A stretch of 26,871 bases of DNA. It comes from Alphaproteobacteria bacterium. Its GTDB lineage: Bacteria > Pseudomonadota > Alphaproteobacteria > Acetobacterales > Acetobacteraceae. The stretch lies in contig JAAFHD010000004.1 in the NCBI GenBank assembly GCA_013298245.1, positions 1-26,871 on the forward strand, written 5' to 3'. Positions 1-8,496 of the stretch are shown here, piece by piece. The notes under the pieces were generated by a model. The model was not told the DNA's origin. It ran no database searches and saw nothing but the letters and a program-made list of their open reading frames with translations. Position numbers and translations under genes: made by a program. How positions within the stretch are numbered: the first letter of the stretch is position 1; each line of letters starts with the position of its first letter.

Positions 1-480
1 ATCCCCTGGGCCTATGGCACCGCCGTCTTCGCGTTCTTCACGTTGAATGTCATCCGTCCGGTGTTGATGGGCGCATGGGGGCACGCCTTCCCCTATGGCA
101 TTTTCAGCCACCTCGATTGGGTGTCGAACGTCGGGTACCAGTACCTGCACTTCCACTACAACCCGGCGCACATGATCGCCGTCAGCCTGTTCTTCGGAAC
201 CACGCTGGCGCTGTCACTGCACGCCTCGCTCGTGCTGGCCGCGATCAATCCGAAGAAGGGGCTGCCCGTCGCATCGCCTGAGGCGGAGAACAGCTTCTAC
301 CGTGACTTCATCGGCTATTCGGTCGGCACCTTGGGCATCCACCGTGTGGGTCTGTTCATGGCGCTGGCGGCCGTCATCTGGTCTGCCATCTGCATCGTCA
401 TCTCGGGGCCGTTCTGGACCCGCGGCTGGCCTGAATGGTGGAACTGGTGGCTGCAGATTCCGATCTGGCGCGGCATGTGA
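1..480 (+). CDS. pufL: Photosynthetic reaction centre L subunit, 3' part (5' end outside window)
   Basis: The reading frame is open from base 1 to the TGA at 478-480, giving the last 159 residues of a protein normally about 275 long. The L subunit is an inner-membrane protein that, with M, binds the special-pair bacteriochlorophylls, bacteriopheophytins, quinones and the non-haem iron. The GIFSHLDW segment carries the accessory bacteriochlorophyll His (L153 in Rhodobacter sphaeroides numbering). The HFHYNPAHM segment carries His L168 and the special-pair ligand His L173. The iron ligands L190 (SLHASL) and L230 (GIHRVG) are also present, as is the Tyr at L162 between the cytochrome and the special pair. 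The Trp-rich tail (WPEWWNWW) is typical. The gene is followed 14 bases later by pufM. The identification is secure; only the N-terminal portion is missing. Confidence 0.98.
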   Translation: MPWAYGTAVFAFFTLNVIRPVLMGAWGHAFPYGIFSHLDWVSNVGYQYLHFHYNPAHMIAVSLFFGTTLALSLHASLVLAAINPKKGLPVASPEAENSFYRDFIGYSVGTLGIHRVGLFMALAAVIWSAICIVISGPFWTRGWPEWWNWWLQIPIWRGM

Positions 481-494
481 AGGGGAGAGGAACC

Positions 495-1469
495 ATGGCA
501 CTCGAATACCAATACCTCTTCACCCGCATCCAGGTGCGCGGCCCGCATTACAAGGGCCTGCCCCTGCCCGCGGGCGACGATACGCGCACCAATGATGGCG
601 GGTTTTCCCACCTGCTGGGCAAGATCGGTGACGCGCAGTTCGGGCCGTTCTATCTCGGCACCTATGGCGTGCTGGCCCTGTTCTTCGGCTTCATCGCCTT
701 CGAGATCATCGGGCTGAACATGCTGGCCTCGGTGAACTGGAATCCGATGCTGTTCGTGCGGGACCTGTTCTGGCTCTCGCTCGACCCGCCGCTGCCGCAG
801 CACGGCCTGAAGATCTTCATGCCGCTGGCCGAAGGCGGGTGGTGGTTGCTGGCGGGCTTCTCGCTCACGCTGTCGCTGCTGTTGTGGTGGGCGCGCAGCT
901 ATGCCCGTGCGCGCAGCCTGGGCCTTGGCACACACACCAGTTGGGCCTTCGCGGCGGCACTCTGGCTGTTCCTGGTGCTGGGCTTCATCCGCCCGGTCTT
1001 CATGGGCAACTGGAGTGAGGCGGTGCCCTTCGGCATCTTCTCGCACCTCGATTGGACAGCGGCATTTTCCATCCGCTACGGCAACCTGTTCTACAACCCG
1101 TTCCATGCGCTGAGCATCGTGTTCCTCTACGGTTCCGTGCTGCTGTTTGCCATGCATGGCGCGACCATTCTCGCGGTCGGCCGCTTCGGCGGTGAGCGTG
1201 AGGTGGAACAGGCCTATGACCGCGGCACCGCGATGGAACGTGCGGGCCTGTTCTGGCGCTGGACGATGGGCTTCAACGCCACATCCGAAAGCATCCACCG
1301 CTGGGCCTGGTGGTTCGCGGTGCTGACACCGATCACCGGTGGCATCGGCATCCTGGTGACGGGCACGCTGGTGGACAACTGGTACCTCTGGGCGATGGAT
1401 CGGGGCTTCGTGGCCGCCTATCCGCCGATCGCCACCCCTGACCCCTATCTGACGGGAGCCGGCCGATGA
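495..1469 (+). CDS. pufM: Photosynthetic reaction centre M subunit
   Basis: This encodes 324 residues, within the usual M-subunit range. The ATG at 495 is preceded by a strong AGGGGAGAGG ribosome site at 481-490. The frame is open further upstream into pufL, but the product start MALEYQ fits the family. M is the second membrane core subunit of the type-2 reaction centre. The sequence contains GIFSHLDW (His M182), YNPFHALS (special-pair ligand His M202) and FAMHGAT (iron ligand M219). It also has GEREVEQ (Glu M234 iron ligand), FWRWTMGF (Trp M252 at QA) and SIHRWAWW (iron ligand M266), using R. sphaeroides numbering. Five membrane segments are evident. Its stop overlaps the start of pufC (ATGA at 1466-1469), which indicates translational coupling in a pufLMC operon. 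Pigment-binding pufB/pufA genes would be expected upstream of the window. Confidence 0.98.
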   Translation: MALEYQYLFTRIQVRGPHYKGLPLPAGDDTRTNDGGFSHLLGKIGDAQFGPFYLGTYGVLALFFGFIAFEIIGLNMLASVNWNPMLFVRDLFWLSLDPPLPQHGLKIFMPLAEGGWWLLAGFSLTLSLLLWWARSYARARSLGLGTHTSWAFAAALWLFLVLGFIRPVFMGNWSEAVPFGIFSHLDWTAAFSIRYGNLFYNPFHALSIVFLYGSVLLFAMHGATILAVGRFGGEREVEQAYDRGTAMERAGLFWRWTMGFNATSESIHRWAWWFAVLTPITGGIGILVTGTLVDNWYLWAMDRGFVAAYPPIATPDPYLTGAGR

Positions 1470-2539
1470 GGTGGAACTCGACCAATACGACGCTGATCGG
1501 GCTGGCCGGCATAGGTGCTGTGATCGGCTTCGGGCTGCTCTTCACCTTCGAGCGGCTGCCGATCGACACGGTGCAGGGGGGCTTTCGCGGCACCTCCATG
1601 GGCCAGGTGATCAACCCGCGCACGGCTGCTGTGATGGCCGCGCGCAATGTGGCGCCGCCGGTGCCCGAGGCCGCCGATCCCGGTGGTGACCGGGCCTCCG
1701 CGGTGTTCGAGAATGTGCAGGTTCTGGGGCACCTCTCGGTCGAGCAGTTCAACCGGATCATGCAGGTCATGACCGAGTGGATCTACCCGAACGAGAACAT
1801 CGCCGAGGGCTGCAATGGCTGCCATGTGCCGGGCAATTTCGCCTCGGACGACATCTACACCAAGCATGTGGCGCGCCGCATGCTGCAGATGACGATGTCG
1901 CTGAACGGCACCTGGCAGACGCATACCGGCGAAGTGGGCGTGACCTGCTACACCTGCCACCGCGGCAATGCGGTGCCGGCCTATGTGTGGTCCGCGCCGG
2001 TGCCGAATACGGCGGGCGGTGGGTTTGCCGCTGTGGCGAGCGGTGAGCAGAACCGGCCTGGCCGGAATGTGGGCCTGGCGTCGCTGCCGAATGACCCGTT
2101 CACGCCGTATCTGATGGGCAATGAGGAAATCCGCATGCAGGGGCGTGACCAGCACCCGCGGGCGGAAAGCCGGCAATCCATCCAGCAGACGGAGTGGAAT
2201 TATGGGCTGATGATGCACATGTCGACGTCACTCGGCGTGAACTGCACCTTCTGCCACAACAGCCGCGCCTTCTCGAACTGGGATGAAAGCCCGCCGCAAC
2301 GACTGACGGCGTGGCATGGCATCCGCATGGTGCGGGATATCAACACCAACTACATCGAGCCGCTGCGGGAACGCTTCCCGGCGAACCGGCTGGGGCCGAT
2401 GGGGGATACGTTGAAGGTGAACTGCACGACGTGCCACCAGGGGGCCTACGAGCCGCTGTATGGTGCGCCGATGCGGGTGAATTATCCGGAGCTGTTGCCG
2501 GCGCCGCAGAGACGGGCGGAAGGGCCTCGGCAGAACTGA
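1466..2539 (+). CDS. pufC: Reaction-centre tetrahaem cytochrome c subunit
   Basis: This 357-residue protein is the periplasmic cytochrome that re-reduces the photo-oxidised special pair, taking electrons from soluble cytochrome c or HiPIP. Four CxxCH haem-attachment motifs are visible at residues 116-120 (CNGCH), 161-165 (CYTCH), 260-264 (CTFCH) and 320-324 (CTTCH). They fall in two pairs, as in the Blastochloris viridis subunit. Helices rich in Met and His precede the haem motifs, as expected for axial ligands. Residues about 8-28 form one hydrophobic segment with no lipobox cysteine. The protein is therefore probably held by an uncleaved N-terminal anchor rather than the lipid anchor of the B. 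viridis protein. The gene start overlaps the pufM stop by four bases. No further puf gene follows. Confidence 0.97.
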   Translation: MRWNSTNTTLIGLAGIGAVIGFGLLFTFERLPIDTVQGGFRGTSMGQVINPRTAAVMAARNVAPPVPEAADPGGDRASAVFENVQVLGHLSVEQFNRIMQVMTEWIYPNENIAEGCNGCHVPGNFASDDIYTKHVARRMLQMTMSLNGTWQTHTGEVGVTCYTCHRGNAVPAYVWSAPVPNTAGGGFAAVASGEQNRPGRNVGLASLPNDPFTPYLMGNEEIRMQGRDQHPRAESRQSIQQTEWNYGLMMHMSTSLGVNCTFCHNSRAFSNWDESPPQRLTAWHGIRMVRDINTNYIEPLRERFPANRLGPMGDTLKVNCTTCHQGAYEPLYGAPMRVNYPELLPAPQRRAEGPRQN

Positions 2540-2557
2540 GTTTTGGAAGTGTTGAGT

Positions 2558-2590
2558 GGGAGGGGCCGGTTCCGAGAGGGGCCGGCTCCC
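2558..2590 (+). terminator. Possible hairpin after pufC
   Basis: Nineteen bases after the pufC stop there is an imperfect inverted repeat. GGGA and GCCGG on the left (2558-2569) pair with CCGGC and TCCC on the right (2582-2590), with a small bulge and a loop of about 12 bases. No T-run follows, so if it ends the puf transcript it is not a classical intrinsic terminator. It could instead be an mRNA-stabilising 3' stem. The rest of 2591-2790 shows no convincing gene. Confidence 0.3.
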
Positions 2591-2797
2591 GGTCAGTTCG
2601 TATTGGATGGCGTTGCCACGTTTGCTCGGAAACTGAATTCCCGGTTTGGGCCGAATCAGGGCGACCGAGCGCGCGGATCAGCTTCCCGATATTGTCGTCC
2701 CGGATGGCCTGCGGACGCTGCTTCGGGTAGCGACTCTTGTCCCGGCGGCTAAAGTCCGAAATGCTTGTGTGGAAAGCGTCGTGGTAGGAGTTTACTG

Positions 2798-3643
2798 ATG
2801 CCTTGGAAACCGGCGAATGGCCGACACGCTATCGAGCGCGCCACGGCTTCTTTCATTTTTCGTGACGGCCTGACGCAGCACGCGCATAACCAAGCTGTAA
2901 ACCTTCTCATGAGGTCGGCATCAGCACTCGGCTTGAACGAGACAGTTATTCTGCCGCCACCCGTCCAGCTCAATTTCGTACAATCTGGTAATGTGCCCGC
3001 ACCTATTCCTCAGCACGTTGTCGGCCCACCCGCAGGGCGCAGTGTTCGTCGGACCGATAACGGGAAACCACAAGAGGACGCCCTTTTGACGTCGGATCTG
3101 CTGTCATTCACCACTTATGCCTATGAGCGATGGAAGCCGTTTCATGACCGAATGGGCGCCCTTCTGCAGCAACTGTTCGCCATGGTATCTACTACAACCG
3201 CGATTTCGGAGGTACGACTCGAGTACTGGGACCGCTTTGATCGTCGGCCAGCTTCTGATCAAGACGAGCCTTTGACCAACCCAGCGTCGCAGCTGCTAGG
3301 GCCAAGCCTCCTATCGGAAACTGGTTCTTGGCATACACATGTAGGCATATTCCGCGACTTGGAACGAGATCGGCGAACCCTCATCAACGCCAATGTCGAT
3401 GCGATCGCGTCAATGACGAACCATCCGCAGACATTCTCGGGAGGGGTTACGGGTCAGGCTCGCATCTACACATTGGCGTCTACGCAAGCGGTTAGCGACC
3501 AAAATCCCTTGGGCACATGGGACATCGCGTTTGGTGAATTCGATCGCATTCATCACATCTTGAAAAGTGTCCTAAATGATGTTATACATCCGGATATCGC
3601 TACGGCGATCAATTTGAATGCGCAGCCCTTGAAGTTGAGATAG
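2798..3643 (+). CDS. TIGR04255-like family protein, function unknown
   Basis: This encodes 281 residues. The ATG at 2798 is chosen because TAGGAG at 2785-2790 lies seven bases upstream; a longer frame from a TTG at 2765 lacks such a site. The opening (PWKPANGRHAIERATASFIF) and general length resemble the sporadically distributed TIGR04255 family, whose members often start with a short 'AIERV.F.F'-like strand and whose role is unknown. This assignment is by eye only. No signal peptide, membrane helix, nucleotide-binding loop or nuclease motif is visible, so a soluble cytoplasmic protein is likely. It is the first gene of a three-gene, same-strand block that is AT-richer than its neighbours and uses codons (TTA, ATA, AAT) rare elsewhere in the window. 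The next gene starts two bases after its stop. Confidence 0.72.
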   Translation: MPWKPANGRHAIERATASFIFRDGLTQHAHNQAVNLLMRSASALGLNETVILPPPVQLNFVQSGNVPAPIPQHVVGPPAGRSVRRTDNGKPQEDALLTSDLLSFTTYAYERWKPFHDRMGALLQQLFAMVSTTTAISEVRLEYWDRFDRRPASDQDEPLTNPASQLLGPSLLSETGSWHTHVGIFRDLERDRRTLINANVDAIASMTNHPQTFSGGVTGQARIYTLASTQAVSDQNPLGTWDIAFGEFDRIHHILKSVLNDVIHPDIATAINLNAQPLKLR

Positions 3644-3645
3644 CG

Positions 3646-4371
3646 ATGATGAGCACAGCGCTGACATCCCAATTGCATCGCAGGACGCCTTCCGCATTGG
3701 CAGCGTCGTCTAATGTCATGGACGATATCTCGTCGTCTGGCCGGGATTCGCAAGCGGACACCTTTGAGTCCGGTGACGCGTTCGTACCTCAAACTTTCAT
3801 CGTGCCACATCAGCGGCCCGCCGTTGCTGCGCGGCGGTCGCAGTCGACCTTTAATACAACTTGTGTAATTGGCTTAGTCTCGCAACTAGCGGTATTTGGA
3901 CCAGCGCCCTCAATCGCACGCGATGTGACGAGTCTCTGGCACCTTGATGCCGGCAGCATGCACTGGTTCGACGAAGACCTGATGGCTGCCAATGGTGCGT
4001 TCGCGCCTGTACAAGAAAATTGCGGGCATATTAGATTTTTTGAAGAGATTGATCGTTTTCTCAAATTACAGGCCGACTGGGATGGCGACAACGGCATCGC
4101 CCCAAGCATAGCTGCCGGCGATGCTGCGAAGACATTCCTGCGCGAGCTATCATCAACCAAATTTCCCGCCGCATGTTATGCGATCGGAGATGGCGAAATC
4201 ATATTTCAATGGCGATCAAGTCAAAATTTCATAGAAGTCGCGTTCGATGGCGATATAATTTCTTGGTATGTGAAGCTTGGCAACGCTGAGCCTGAGTCCA
4301 GCGATGACGTTTTCACGACGTACCAGTCGATCGACCAGCGGCTACTTTTGGCAATCAGTCAATTGGGTTGA
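3646..4371 (+). CDS. Hypothetical protein of the AT-rich three-gene block
   Basis: This encodes 241 residues and starts two bases after the previous stop; ATG codons at 3646 and 3649 are both possible. I do not recognise a named domain. The N-terminal ~110 residues are Ser/Ala-rich and poorly structured in appearance. The C-terminal ~130 residues look like a compact fold. It has an acidic LQADWDGDNG motif (around residues 144-153), a helix with AAKTFLREL, then strands GDGEIIFQWRS and FIEVAFDGDIISWY. A 'Trp-Asp-Gly ... FL.L ... G.i.leW....iEi...g...Y' pattern recurs in uncharacterised bacterial proteins I recall, but I cannot name the family. A hydrophobic stretch around residues 72-85 (TCVIGLVSQLAVFG) is too weak to call a membrane segment. 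Codon use is AT-rich; bases 4021-4080 are 24/60 G+C by hand count. Confidence 0.68.
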   Translation: MMSTALTSQLHRRTPSALAASSNVMDDISSSGRDSQADTFESGDAFVPQTFIVPHQRPAVAARRSQSTFNTTCVIGLVSQLAVFGPAPSIARDVTSLWHLDAGSMHWFDEDLMAANGAFAPVQENCGHIRFFEEIDRFLKLQADWDGDNGIAPSIAAGDAAKTFLRELSSTKFPAACYAIGDGEIIFQWRSSQNFIEVAFDGDIISWYVKLGNAEPESSDDVFTTYQSIDQRLLLAISQLG

Positions 4372-4389
4372 GAGTGGGGCAGTTTTTAT

Positions 4390-4872
4390 ATGACGCAGCG
4401 CTGTCCGGCATCTCCAGCACCGATCGAATCGAGTGAACAAGTTATTAGAGGTATATATTCCCCGGAAATTTTCGATACGCGCACAGGCCGCGTGACGGCC
4501 GCCGCAGTCAAGTTGGATGAACTGATGTCGACAAATGGTCTCGTAGACTACTGCGGCGCGTCGTCTGGACTGTCAGTTTTTCGTATCGATCACGCGGGCG
4601 GCTTGGAACAGGCGCGTGATGCATTGAATACCGTTGTAAGCAGGCTGCGAACGAAAGGGCAGACACGATTGGCCGTAGGCTTCTCAACGTTGTTGGCCAG
4701 TGCAATTTCTAACATCCCTGGTGGGCATCTTTCTGTGCTGGACGACGGGGGTGAGCACCATACCTGCCACGCTGTCGTTAGAGCGGCGTCGGCCACTACA
4801 CGAGCTTCTTTACGTGGAGCGCGAGATGAGTTGGTTCAAATGATGAATGAGGCTCTTGTCAGGTTTCCTTAG
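4390..4872 (+). CDS. Hypothetical protein, third gene of the AT-rich block
   Basis: This encodes 160 residues and starts 18 bases after the preceding gene; the ribosome site (GAGTGGGG near 4372-4379) is rather distant. No named domain is recognised. The N-terminal part (VIRGIYSPEIFDTRTGRVTA, then GLSVFRIDHAGG) resembles a pattern seen in small uncharacterised proteins, where a short 'I.P..fd..G.vt..Af' segment is followed by 'LSV.R'. The later HTCHAVVRA segment could be the equivalent of their 'HA.I..' strand. This is recall, not a search result. The last 14 bases overlap the 3' end of the convergent vapC gene. Order, spacing and shared base composition suggest co-transcription with the two preceding genes. 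Confidence 0.65.
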   Translation: MTQRCPASPAPIESSEQVIRGIYSPEIFDTRTGRVTAAAVKLDELMSTNGLVDYCGASSGLSVFRIDHAGGLEQARDALNTVVSRLRTKGQTRLAVGFSTLLASAISNIPGGHLSVLDDGGEHHTCHAVVRAASATTRASLRGARDELVQMMNEALVRFP

Positions 4873-5239
4873 GGCGAACATTCATCCCCCCCCCCCCATT
4901 CCTCGTCACCAGCACCATCCCCCGCGCCCGCGCCTGCCCCGCAACCAGCACATCACCCACCCCAACCACCGCCCCGCACGCCGCCAACACAGCCCTCACC
5001 TCCCCCGCCGCCCGAGCATCCTCGCGCCCAAACTCCAGCACCCCGAACCGCAGCCCATCCACCACCGCCACATTCCGCGCCACCCGCGCGCTGCGAAACG
5101 CCCCATAGAACAGCTCATGCAGCACGATCGCCGAGACAAACACCTCCGCCGGCGCACATGCCTGCACCCGCCGCCCAACCGGCGCCTCTGTGTCCTTCAG
5201 CACGGCAATCACGGCATTGGTGTCCAGCAAAAACCCCAT
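4859..5239 (-). CDS. vapC: VapC-type PIN-domain ribonuclease toxin, C-terminus altered
   Basis: This encodes 126 residues and starts at 5239; its ATG overlaps the vapB stop (TGATG), the usual toxin-antitoxin coupling. PIN-domain toxins are Mg-dependent RNases acting on tRNA or rRNA. The acidic site is visible: Asp6 in LLDTN, Glu42 in VLHELFYG, Asp96 in GVGDVLVAGQARARG, with Glu80 and the terminal TRN (residues 112-114) in their normal places. After TRN, family members normally continue with a segment of the type 'vreF.rvpgl'. Here the frame instead runs through four Gly encoded by a 12-base G tract, then NVRPKET and a stop that overlaps the neighbouring foreign gene. The last strand is therefore probably lost. 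Activity is uncertain, although all catalytic acids are kept. Confidence 0.88.
   Translation of the reverse strand: MGFLLDTNAVIAVLKDTEAPVGRRVQACAPAEVFVSAIVLHELFYGAFRSARVARNVAVVDGLRFGVLEFGREDARAAGEVRAVLAACGAVVGVGDVLVAGQARARGMVLVTRNGGGGMNVRPKET
4886..4897. repeat. Run of 12 C at the boundary of the AT-rich block
   Basis: An uninterrupted run of twelve C (G on the vapC strand) lies 14 bases after the stop of the third cassette gene and inside the vapC frame. It sits exactly where GC-rich host-like DNA (47/60 G+C at 4921-4980 by hand count) gives way to the AT-rich block. It may mark a recombination junction, a slippage-prone tract or an assembly artefact. Lengths of 11 or 13 would each end VapC within a few codons and would not restore a normal tail. 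Confidence 0.9.
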
Positions 5240-5484
5240 CAGCCGAACAGCTCATCCAACCCCGGCCGCTCCTGCTCACCCGGCCCTTCCGCCGCCGCCT
5301 CCGCCGCATCCGCATCCAACCGCCCCGCCACCGCGCGCAGCCAGGCCCAATCCGCGGCCATCGGTTCCAAAATCACCGCATCCCCCTGCCGGCGAATGCG
5401 CACCTCCTGCCCGTCAAACCGGAATTGCTTGGGCAGCCTGATCGCCTGGGAACGCCCGGTCCAGAACAGCTTCGCGGTGTCCAT
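5239..5484 (-). CDS. vapB: VapB-type antitoxin, AbrB/SpoVT-like DNA-binding N-terminus
   Basis: This encodes 81 residues. The start at 5484 ([20 protein letters not shown]) is chosen because GGAGG lies eight bases upstream and the product begins as VapB proteins do. The frame is open further upstream, but that extension is Gly/Ala-rich and has no family character. The N-terminal ~45 residues form a swapped-hairpin AbrB fold ([35 protein letters not shown]) that dimerises and binds operator DNA. The acidic C-terminal tail ([17 protein letters not shown]) would bind and block VapC. Its stop overlaps the vapC start, so the two genes are translationally coupled. The pair probably represses its own promoter through the palindromes at 5498-5528. 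Confidence 0.9.
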   Translation of the reverse strand: MDTAKLFWTGRSQAIRLPKQFRFDGQEVRIRRQGDAVILEPMAADWAWLRAVAGRLDADAAEAAAEGPGEQERPGLDELFG

Positions 5485-5497
5485 GCTCAGCGCCTCC

Positions 5498-5540
5498 GTA
5501 TGGTAGCTACCAAAGATAGCCACCATACCGCGCAGATCAA
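5498..5540 (-). promoter_or_regulatory. vapBC promoter and palindromic operator
   Basis: The sequence TGGTAGCTACCA (5501-5512) is a perfect 12-bp palindrome. It lies within a wider inverted repeat, GTATGGT (5498-5504) and ACCATAC (5522-5528). On the minus strand a plausible promoter has -35 TTGATC (5540-5535), a 16-base spacer and -10 TATCTT (5518-5513). VapB-VapC binding to the inverted repeats would cover the -10 box. Self-repression of this kind is the norm for vapBC; the box assignments are by eye. Confidence 0.55.
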
Positions 5541-5635
5541 CACCCGGCGCAACAACAAAAATCGCGCATACCCTGCCATCGTGGCCCATTCCGCCGGCAG
5601 CAGCCCCACCCCAAACCGACGCGCGGATCAGCCCA

Positions 5636-7363
5636 TCACCTGCACACGAAGCTCGCCGCATCCTCCACATCGCCGCCCGCCGTGAAGCGCGCCACCTGCG
5701 GGTATGGGCACAGCGGCCGCGTGCGGGTGGGCGCCCAACCGGCCGGCAGTTCCGCGTTCACCGCCCCCGCATTGCCCGCCCCGCGCACGCTGGCGATGAT
5801 GCGCTCAGGGGCGATGCCCTCCTCCACCCAGCGCACCAGCGGCGTGATCATGTCGAACTGGTCGGCGGCCGGCCCGGCGGCGCAATGCGCCATGCCCGGC
5901 ACCGGAAACACCCGCGCGAATTGCGCCGCCGTCCCGCCCTGTGCGGCATCCAACTGGCGGAACCAGGTGGTCGAGGTATTGACCGAAAACACCGCATCCG
6001 ACACGCCATGAAACACCAGCACGCGCCCACCGCGGTTGCGCAGCGCTGACATGTCGGTCGGGTTGACCGGGTTCATGAAGCTCATCGCCGGCACGGGGTA
6101 GAGCGGCGTGGTGCTGGATACGGTGCTGAACAGCGTCTCCAGCGGGCGCATCGCGAAGGCGCGGCGGTCGAAGCCCGTCATGCTCTCCGGCGGCGCGCTG
6201 ACGATCATGCCGACGGAAAACGAACTGCGCGCCTCCGGCAGGGTGAATTCCCACAAGGCCCAATTCGCGGCACTCAACCCAGGGTCGAACGGAAAGCTCG
6301 AATAGACGCGCTGGCCATCCGCCAGCGCGGGCCCCGCATAGATCGACGCGACAACATCCTTCTGCGCTTCAGTCAGGCAGGTGCCATCCCGCGCGCCGGT
6401 GCAGCTCGGCACGTCGCGCCGCAGGTCGAAGGCGGCCTGGCAGGCCTGCGTGTCCTGCACCATGCCATCGGCCGCGCCATCCAGCGCGTCGCAGCGGTTC
6501 AGGATGGCGCGCGCCACCATCTGGCGTTCGGCCGGCGTGAAGGCGGTGCCGAGATTATTGGGATCCGTCGCCACCGACCGATAGCGCTGCGCGCCCCACA
6601 GCTGCGCCACCGAAGACGCCGGCAGCGTGAAGGCCGGCGCGCCGGCCAGAATGCCATCATACCATTGCGAATAGCGCGTCGCCGCGACCAGCGCGTGGCG
6701 CCCGCCATTGGAACAGCCACCAAAATACGACCGGTCCGGCAGGCGCCCATACACACGGCGGATGATGTCGCGCGCCACCGGCGTCAGGCTGCCGACCGCC
6801 TGGTAGCCATAGTCCAGCCGCGCCTGCGGGTCGGCGCCGAAATTCGCCTCGCCCCGATCGCGGTTGCCGGCATTGGAACTCAATACCGCGAAGCCCTGAT
6901 GCAACCCGCCGGTGACCGGCCCGCCGCCGAATTCGGCCAGTGCGGGCACCACCACGCCATCCAGCCCGCCATTGCCCTGGTGGAAGAAGCGGCCATTCCA
7001 TTGCAGCGGCAGGCGCATCTCGAAATCAATGCCATAGGCGCGGCCATCCACCGCGCTGACGCGTTCATTGACGGTGCCAAGCACCTGGCAATGCGCCGCC
7101 ACCGGCGCGCCGCCGACGCGCTGCCCATCCACCTGGCGGCCGCCCACCATCACGCCGCCGGCGGCTACCAGCGCCGCGGATGTGATGGTGGTGCCCGGAA
7201 TGCCGGCCAGCGTGTTCACCAGGCTGGCGCAATCGCCACTGAAGCTGCCGGGTTGCGCCCGCGTCAGCTGCTGCGCTGCGGCGCCATGACCGCCGAGCGC
7301 CAGGGCCGCCAGCATGTGGGTGCCCGCGACGACGGCGCGATGCGCCCGGTTCCTGTGGCTCAT
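5636..7363 (-). CDS. Secreted tannase/feruloyl esterase-family hydrolase (MHETase superfamily)
   Basis: This encodes 575 residues. The ATG at 7363 follows a GGAGGGG site; a GTG five codons upstream is less likely. Residues 1-31 are a signal peptide (cleavage near GAAAQQ), so the enzyme is exported. The tannase-family CS-D-HC signature is complete. It comprises Cys217-Ser218 in GGCSNGG, Asp456 in HGVSDAVF and His493-Cys494 in PGMAHCAAG, where Ser/Asp/His is the triad and the two Cys normally form a disulfide. A calcium-loop motif ([14 protein letters not shown], about 291-304) lies in the lid region, as in feruloyl esterases, tannases and MHETase. It should hydrolyse an ester of an aromatic acid; the exact substrate cannot be read from sequence. 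It lies 155 bases downstream of the Bug-family binding-protein gene on the same strand. Confidence 0.93.
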   Translation of the reverse strand: MSHRNRAHRAVVAGTHMLAALALGGHGAAAQQLTRAQPGSFSGDCASLVNTLAGIPGTTITSAALVAAGGVMVGGRQVDGQRVGGAPVAAHCQVLGTVNERVSAVDGRAYGIDFEMRLPLQWNGRFFHQGNGGLDGVVVPALAEFGGGPVTGGLHQGFAVLSSNAGNRDRGEANFGADPQARLDYGYQAVGSLTPVARDIIRRVYGRLPDRSYFGGCSNGGRHALVAATRYSQWYDGILAGAPAFTLPASSVAQLWGAQRYRSVATDPNNLGTAFTPAERQMVARAILNRCDALDGAADGMVQDTQACQAAFDLRRDVPSCTGARDGTCLTEAQKDVVASIYAGPALADGQRVYSSFPFDPGLSAANWALWEFTLPEARSSFSVGMIVSAPPESMTGFDRRAFAMRPLETLFSTVSSTTPLYPVPAMSFMNPVNPTDMSALRNRGGRVLVFHGVSDAVFSVNTSTTWFRQLDAAQGGTAAQFARVFPVPGMAHCAAGPAADQFDMITPLVRWVEEGIAPERIIASVRGAGNAGAVNAELPAGWAPTRTRPLCPYPQVARFTAGGDVEDAASFVCR

Positions 7364-7518
7364 GTCACGCCCCTCCACTCCCGTCTTGGTTGTCCGACTG
7401 GGCTGCAGAGACGTTCGCAGCGCCTTGCCATGCGGTCAACGCGTGCCCGTGCGTCGCGGCATGGCACGCCAGGAGCGCAGTCCAGCACGGCAAGACCTGG
7501 CGCGCGCCGGCGGCAGGG

Positions 7519-8496
7519 CTACTCCGGCTGCACGCCCGCGGCCCGCAGCAGGCGCGTGCTGGTCTCCACGCCGTCGCGCAACAGCGCCATCACCTGCGCG
7601 CTGGTTTCCAAGCCGGCGCGCGGGACCACGCCGGTCATTTCATTGACCCGTGCCGCGCTCTGCTGGATGGCCTGGCGGAAGGCATCGCCCAGCGCGGTGA
7701 GTGCTGCCGGCGGCGTGCGCCGCGGCGCCACGATCGGGAAGAACTCCTCATGGATGACGCCGGGCATGCCGGCCTGCGGGGCGCTCGGCACATCGGGCAG
7801 TGCCGGGCTGCGCTGATCCGCCAGCACCGCGAGTGCCCGCAACGCGCCTGCGCGCACCTGCCCGATCGCGGAGGCCATGGTGGGTGTGGCGAAATGCGCC
7901 TCGCCCGAGAGCAGTGCCGCGATGCTGGGCCCGCCGCCGCGATAATGCACGGTCTCGGCCTCCACATTCATGCGCGCCATCAGCACCAGGCCGCCGATAT
8001 GCGGGCCGCTGCCAGGACCGGCGGAGGAATAGTTGAACCGGCGCGGATTGGCGCGCAGCAGCGCGATGAATTCCTGCGCCGTGCGCGCCGGCACGGCCGG
8101 ATTGACCACCAGCAGATGCGGCGAGAAACCAGCCACCGCCACGCCATCGAAATCGCCCAGCGTGTCATAGGGAACATTGGCGACGACGGCCGGCACCGTG
8201 GCGAGCGAGCTGTTGATCAGCAGCGTATAGCCATCGGCCGGGGCACGCGCGACCGCCTCGGAGCCGATGATGCTGCCCGCACCGGCGCGGTTCTCGATGA
8301 TGACCGGCTGGCCGAGAATCTGGCCGGCGGGTTCGGCGATGATGCGCCCCAGGATGTCATTGGAACCGCCAGGTGCCGCGGCCACGACCAGGCGCACCGG
8401 CCGTGTGGGCCGCCAGCCTGCGCTGCCCTGGGCGTGGACCAGCCCCGGCAGCGCGAGGCCACCCAGGGCAAAGGTCTTGCGACGATGGAACTTCAT
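7519..8496 (-). CDS. Bug/TctC-family tripartite tricarboxylate transporter substrate-binding protein
   Basis: This encodes 325 residues, normal for the family. The ATG at 8496 follows GGGAGA, and it overlaps the TGA of the GntR gene (ATGA). The N-terminal ~22 residues are an export signal ending VHA-QG, with a twin-arginine-like HRRKTFALGG start that is common in this family. The mature protein opens with the diagnostic RPVRLVVAAAPGGSNDILGR strand-loop and later has the usual ENRAGAGSIIGSEAVARA and DGYTLL motifs. Bug proteins bind small organic acids in the periplasm; TphC, which binds terephthalate, is a member. No membrane permease (TctA/TctB) is encoded nearby, as is usual for these 'orphan' binding proteins. 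The neighbouring esterase suggests an aromatic carboxylate ligand, which is inference. Confidence 0.95.
   Translation of the reverse strand: MKFHRRKTFALGGLALPGLVHAQGSAGWRPTRPVRLVVAAAPGGSNDILGRIIAEPAGQILGQPVIIENRAGAGSIIGSEAVARAPADGYTLLINSSLATVPAVVANVPYDTLGDFDGVAVAGFSPHLLVVNPAVPARTAQEFIALLRANPRRFNYSSAGPGSGPHIGGLVLMARMNVEAETVHYRGGGPSIAALLSGEAHFATPTMASAIGQVRAGALRALAVLADQRSPALPDVPSAPQAGMPGVIHEEFFPIVAPRRTPPAALTALGDAFRQAIQQSAARVNEMTGVVPRAGLETSAQVMALLRDGVETSTRLLRAAGVQPE

Noticed and set aside
2543..2752. Small plus-strand frame after pufC, and an open minus-strand stretch at about 2640-2755 (RRDKSRYPKQRPQAIRDDN)
   Set aside because: Neither has a ribosome site with a start or a recognisable family. 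The minus-strand stretch could be a decayed fragment but cannot be supported.
5485..5670. Longer VapB start within the open frame up to 5670
   Set aside because: The extension is Gly/Ala-rich and crosses the palindromic operator, while the ATG at 5484 has GGAGG and gives a normal VapB N-terminus.
4847..5685. Plus-strand open frames opposite vapBC
   Set aside because: They are Pro/His/Arg-rich shadows of the GC-rich minus-strand toxin-antitoxin genes.
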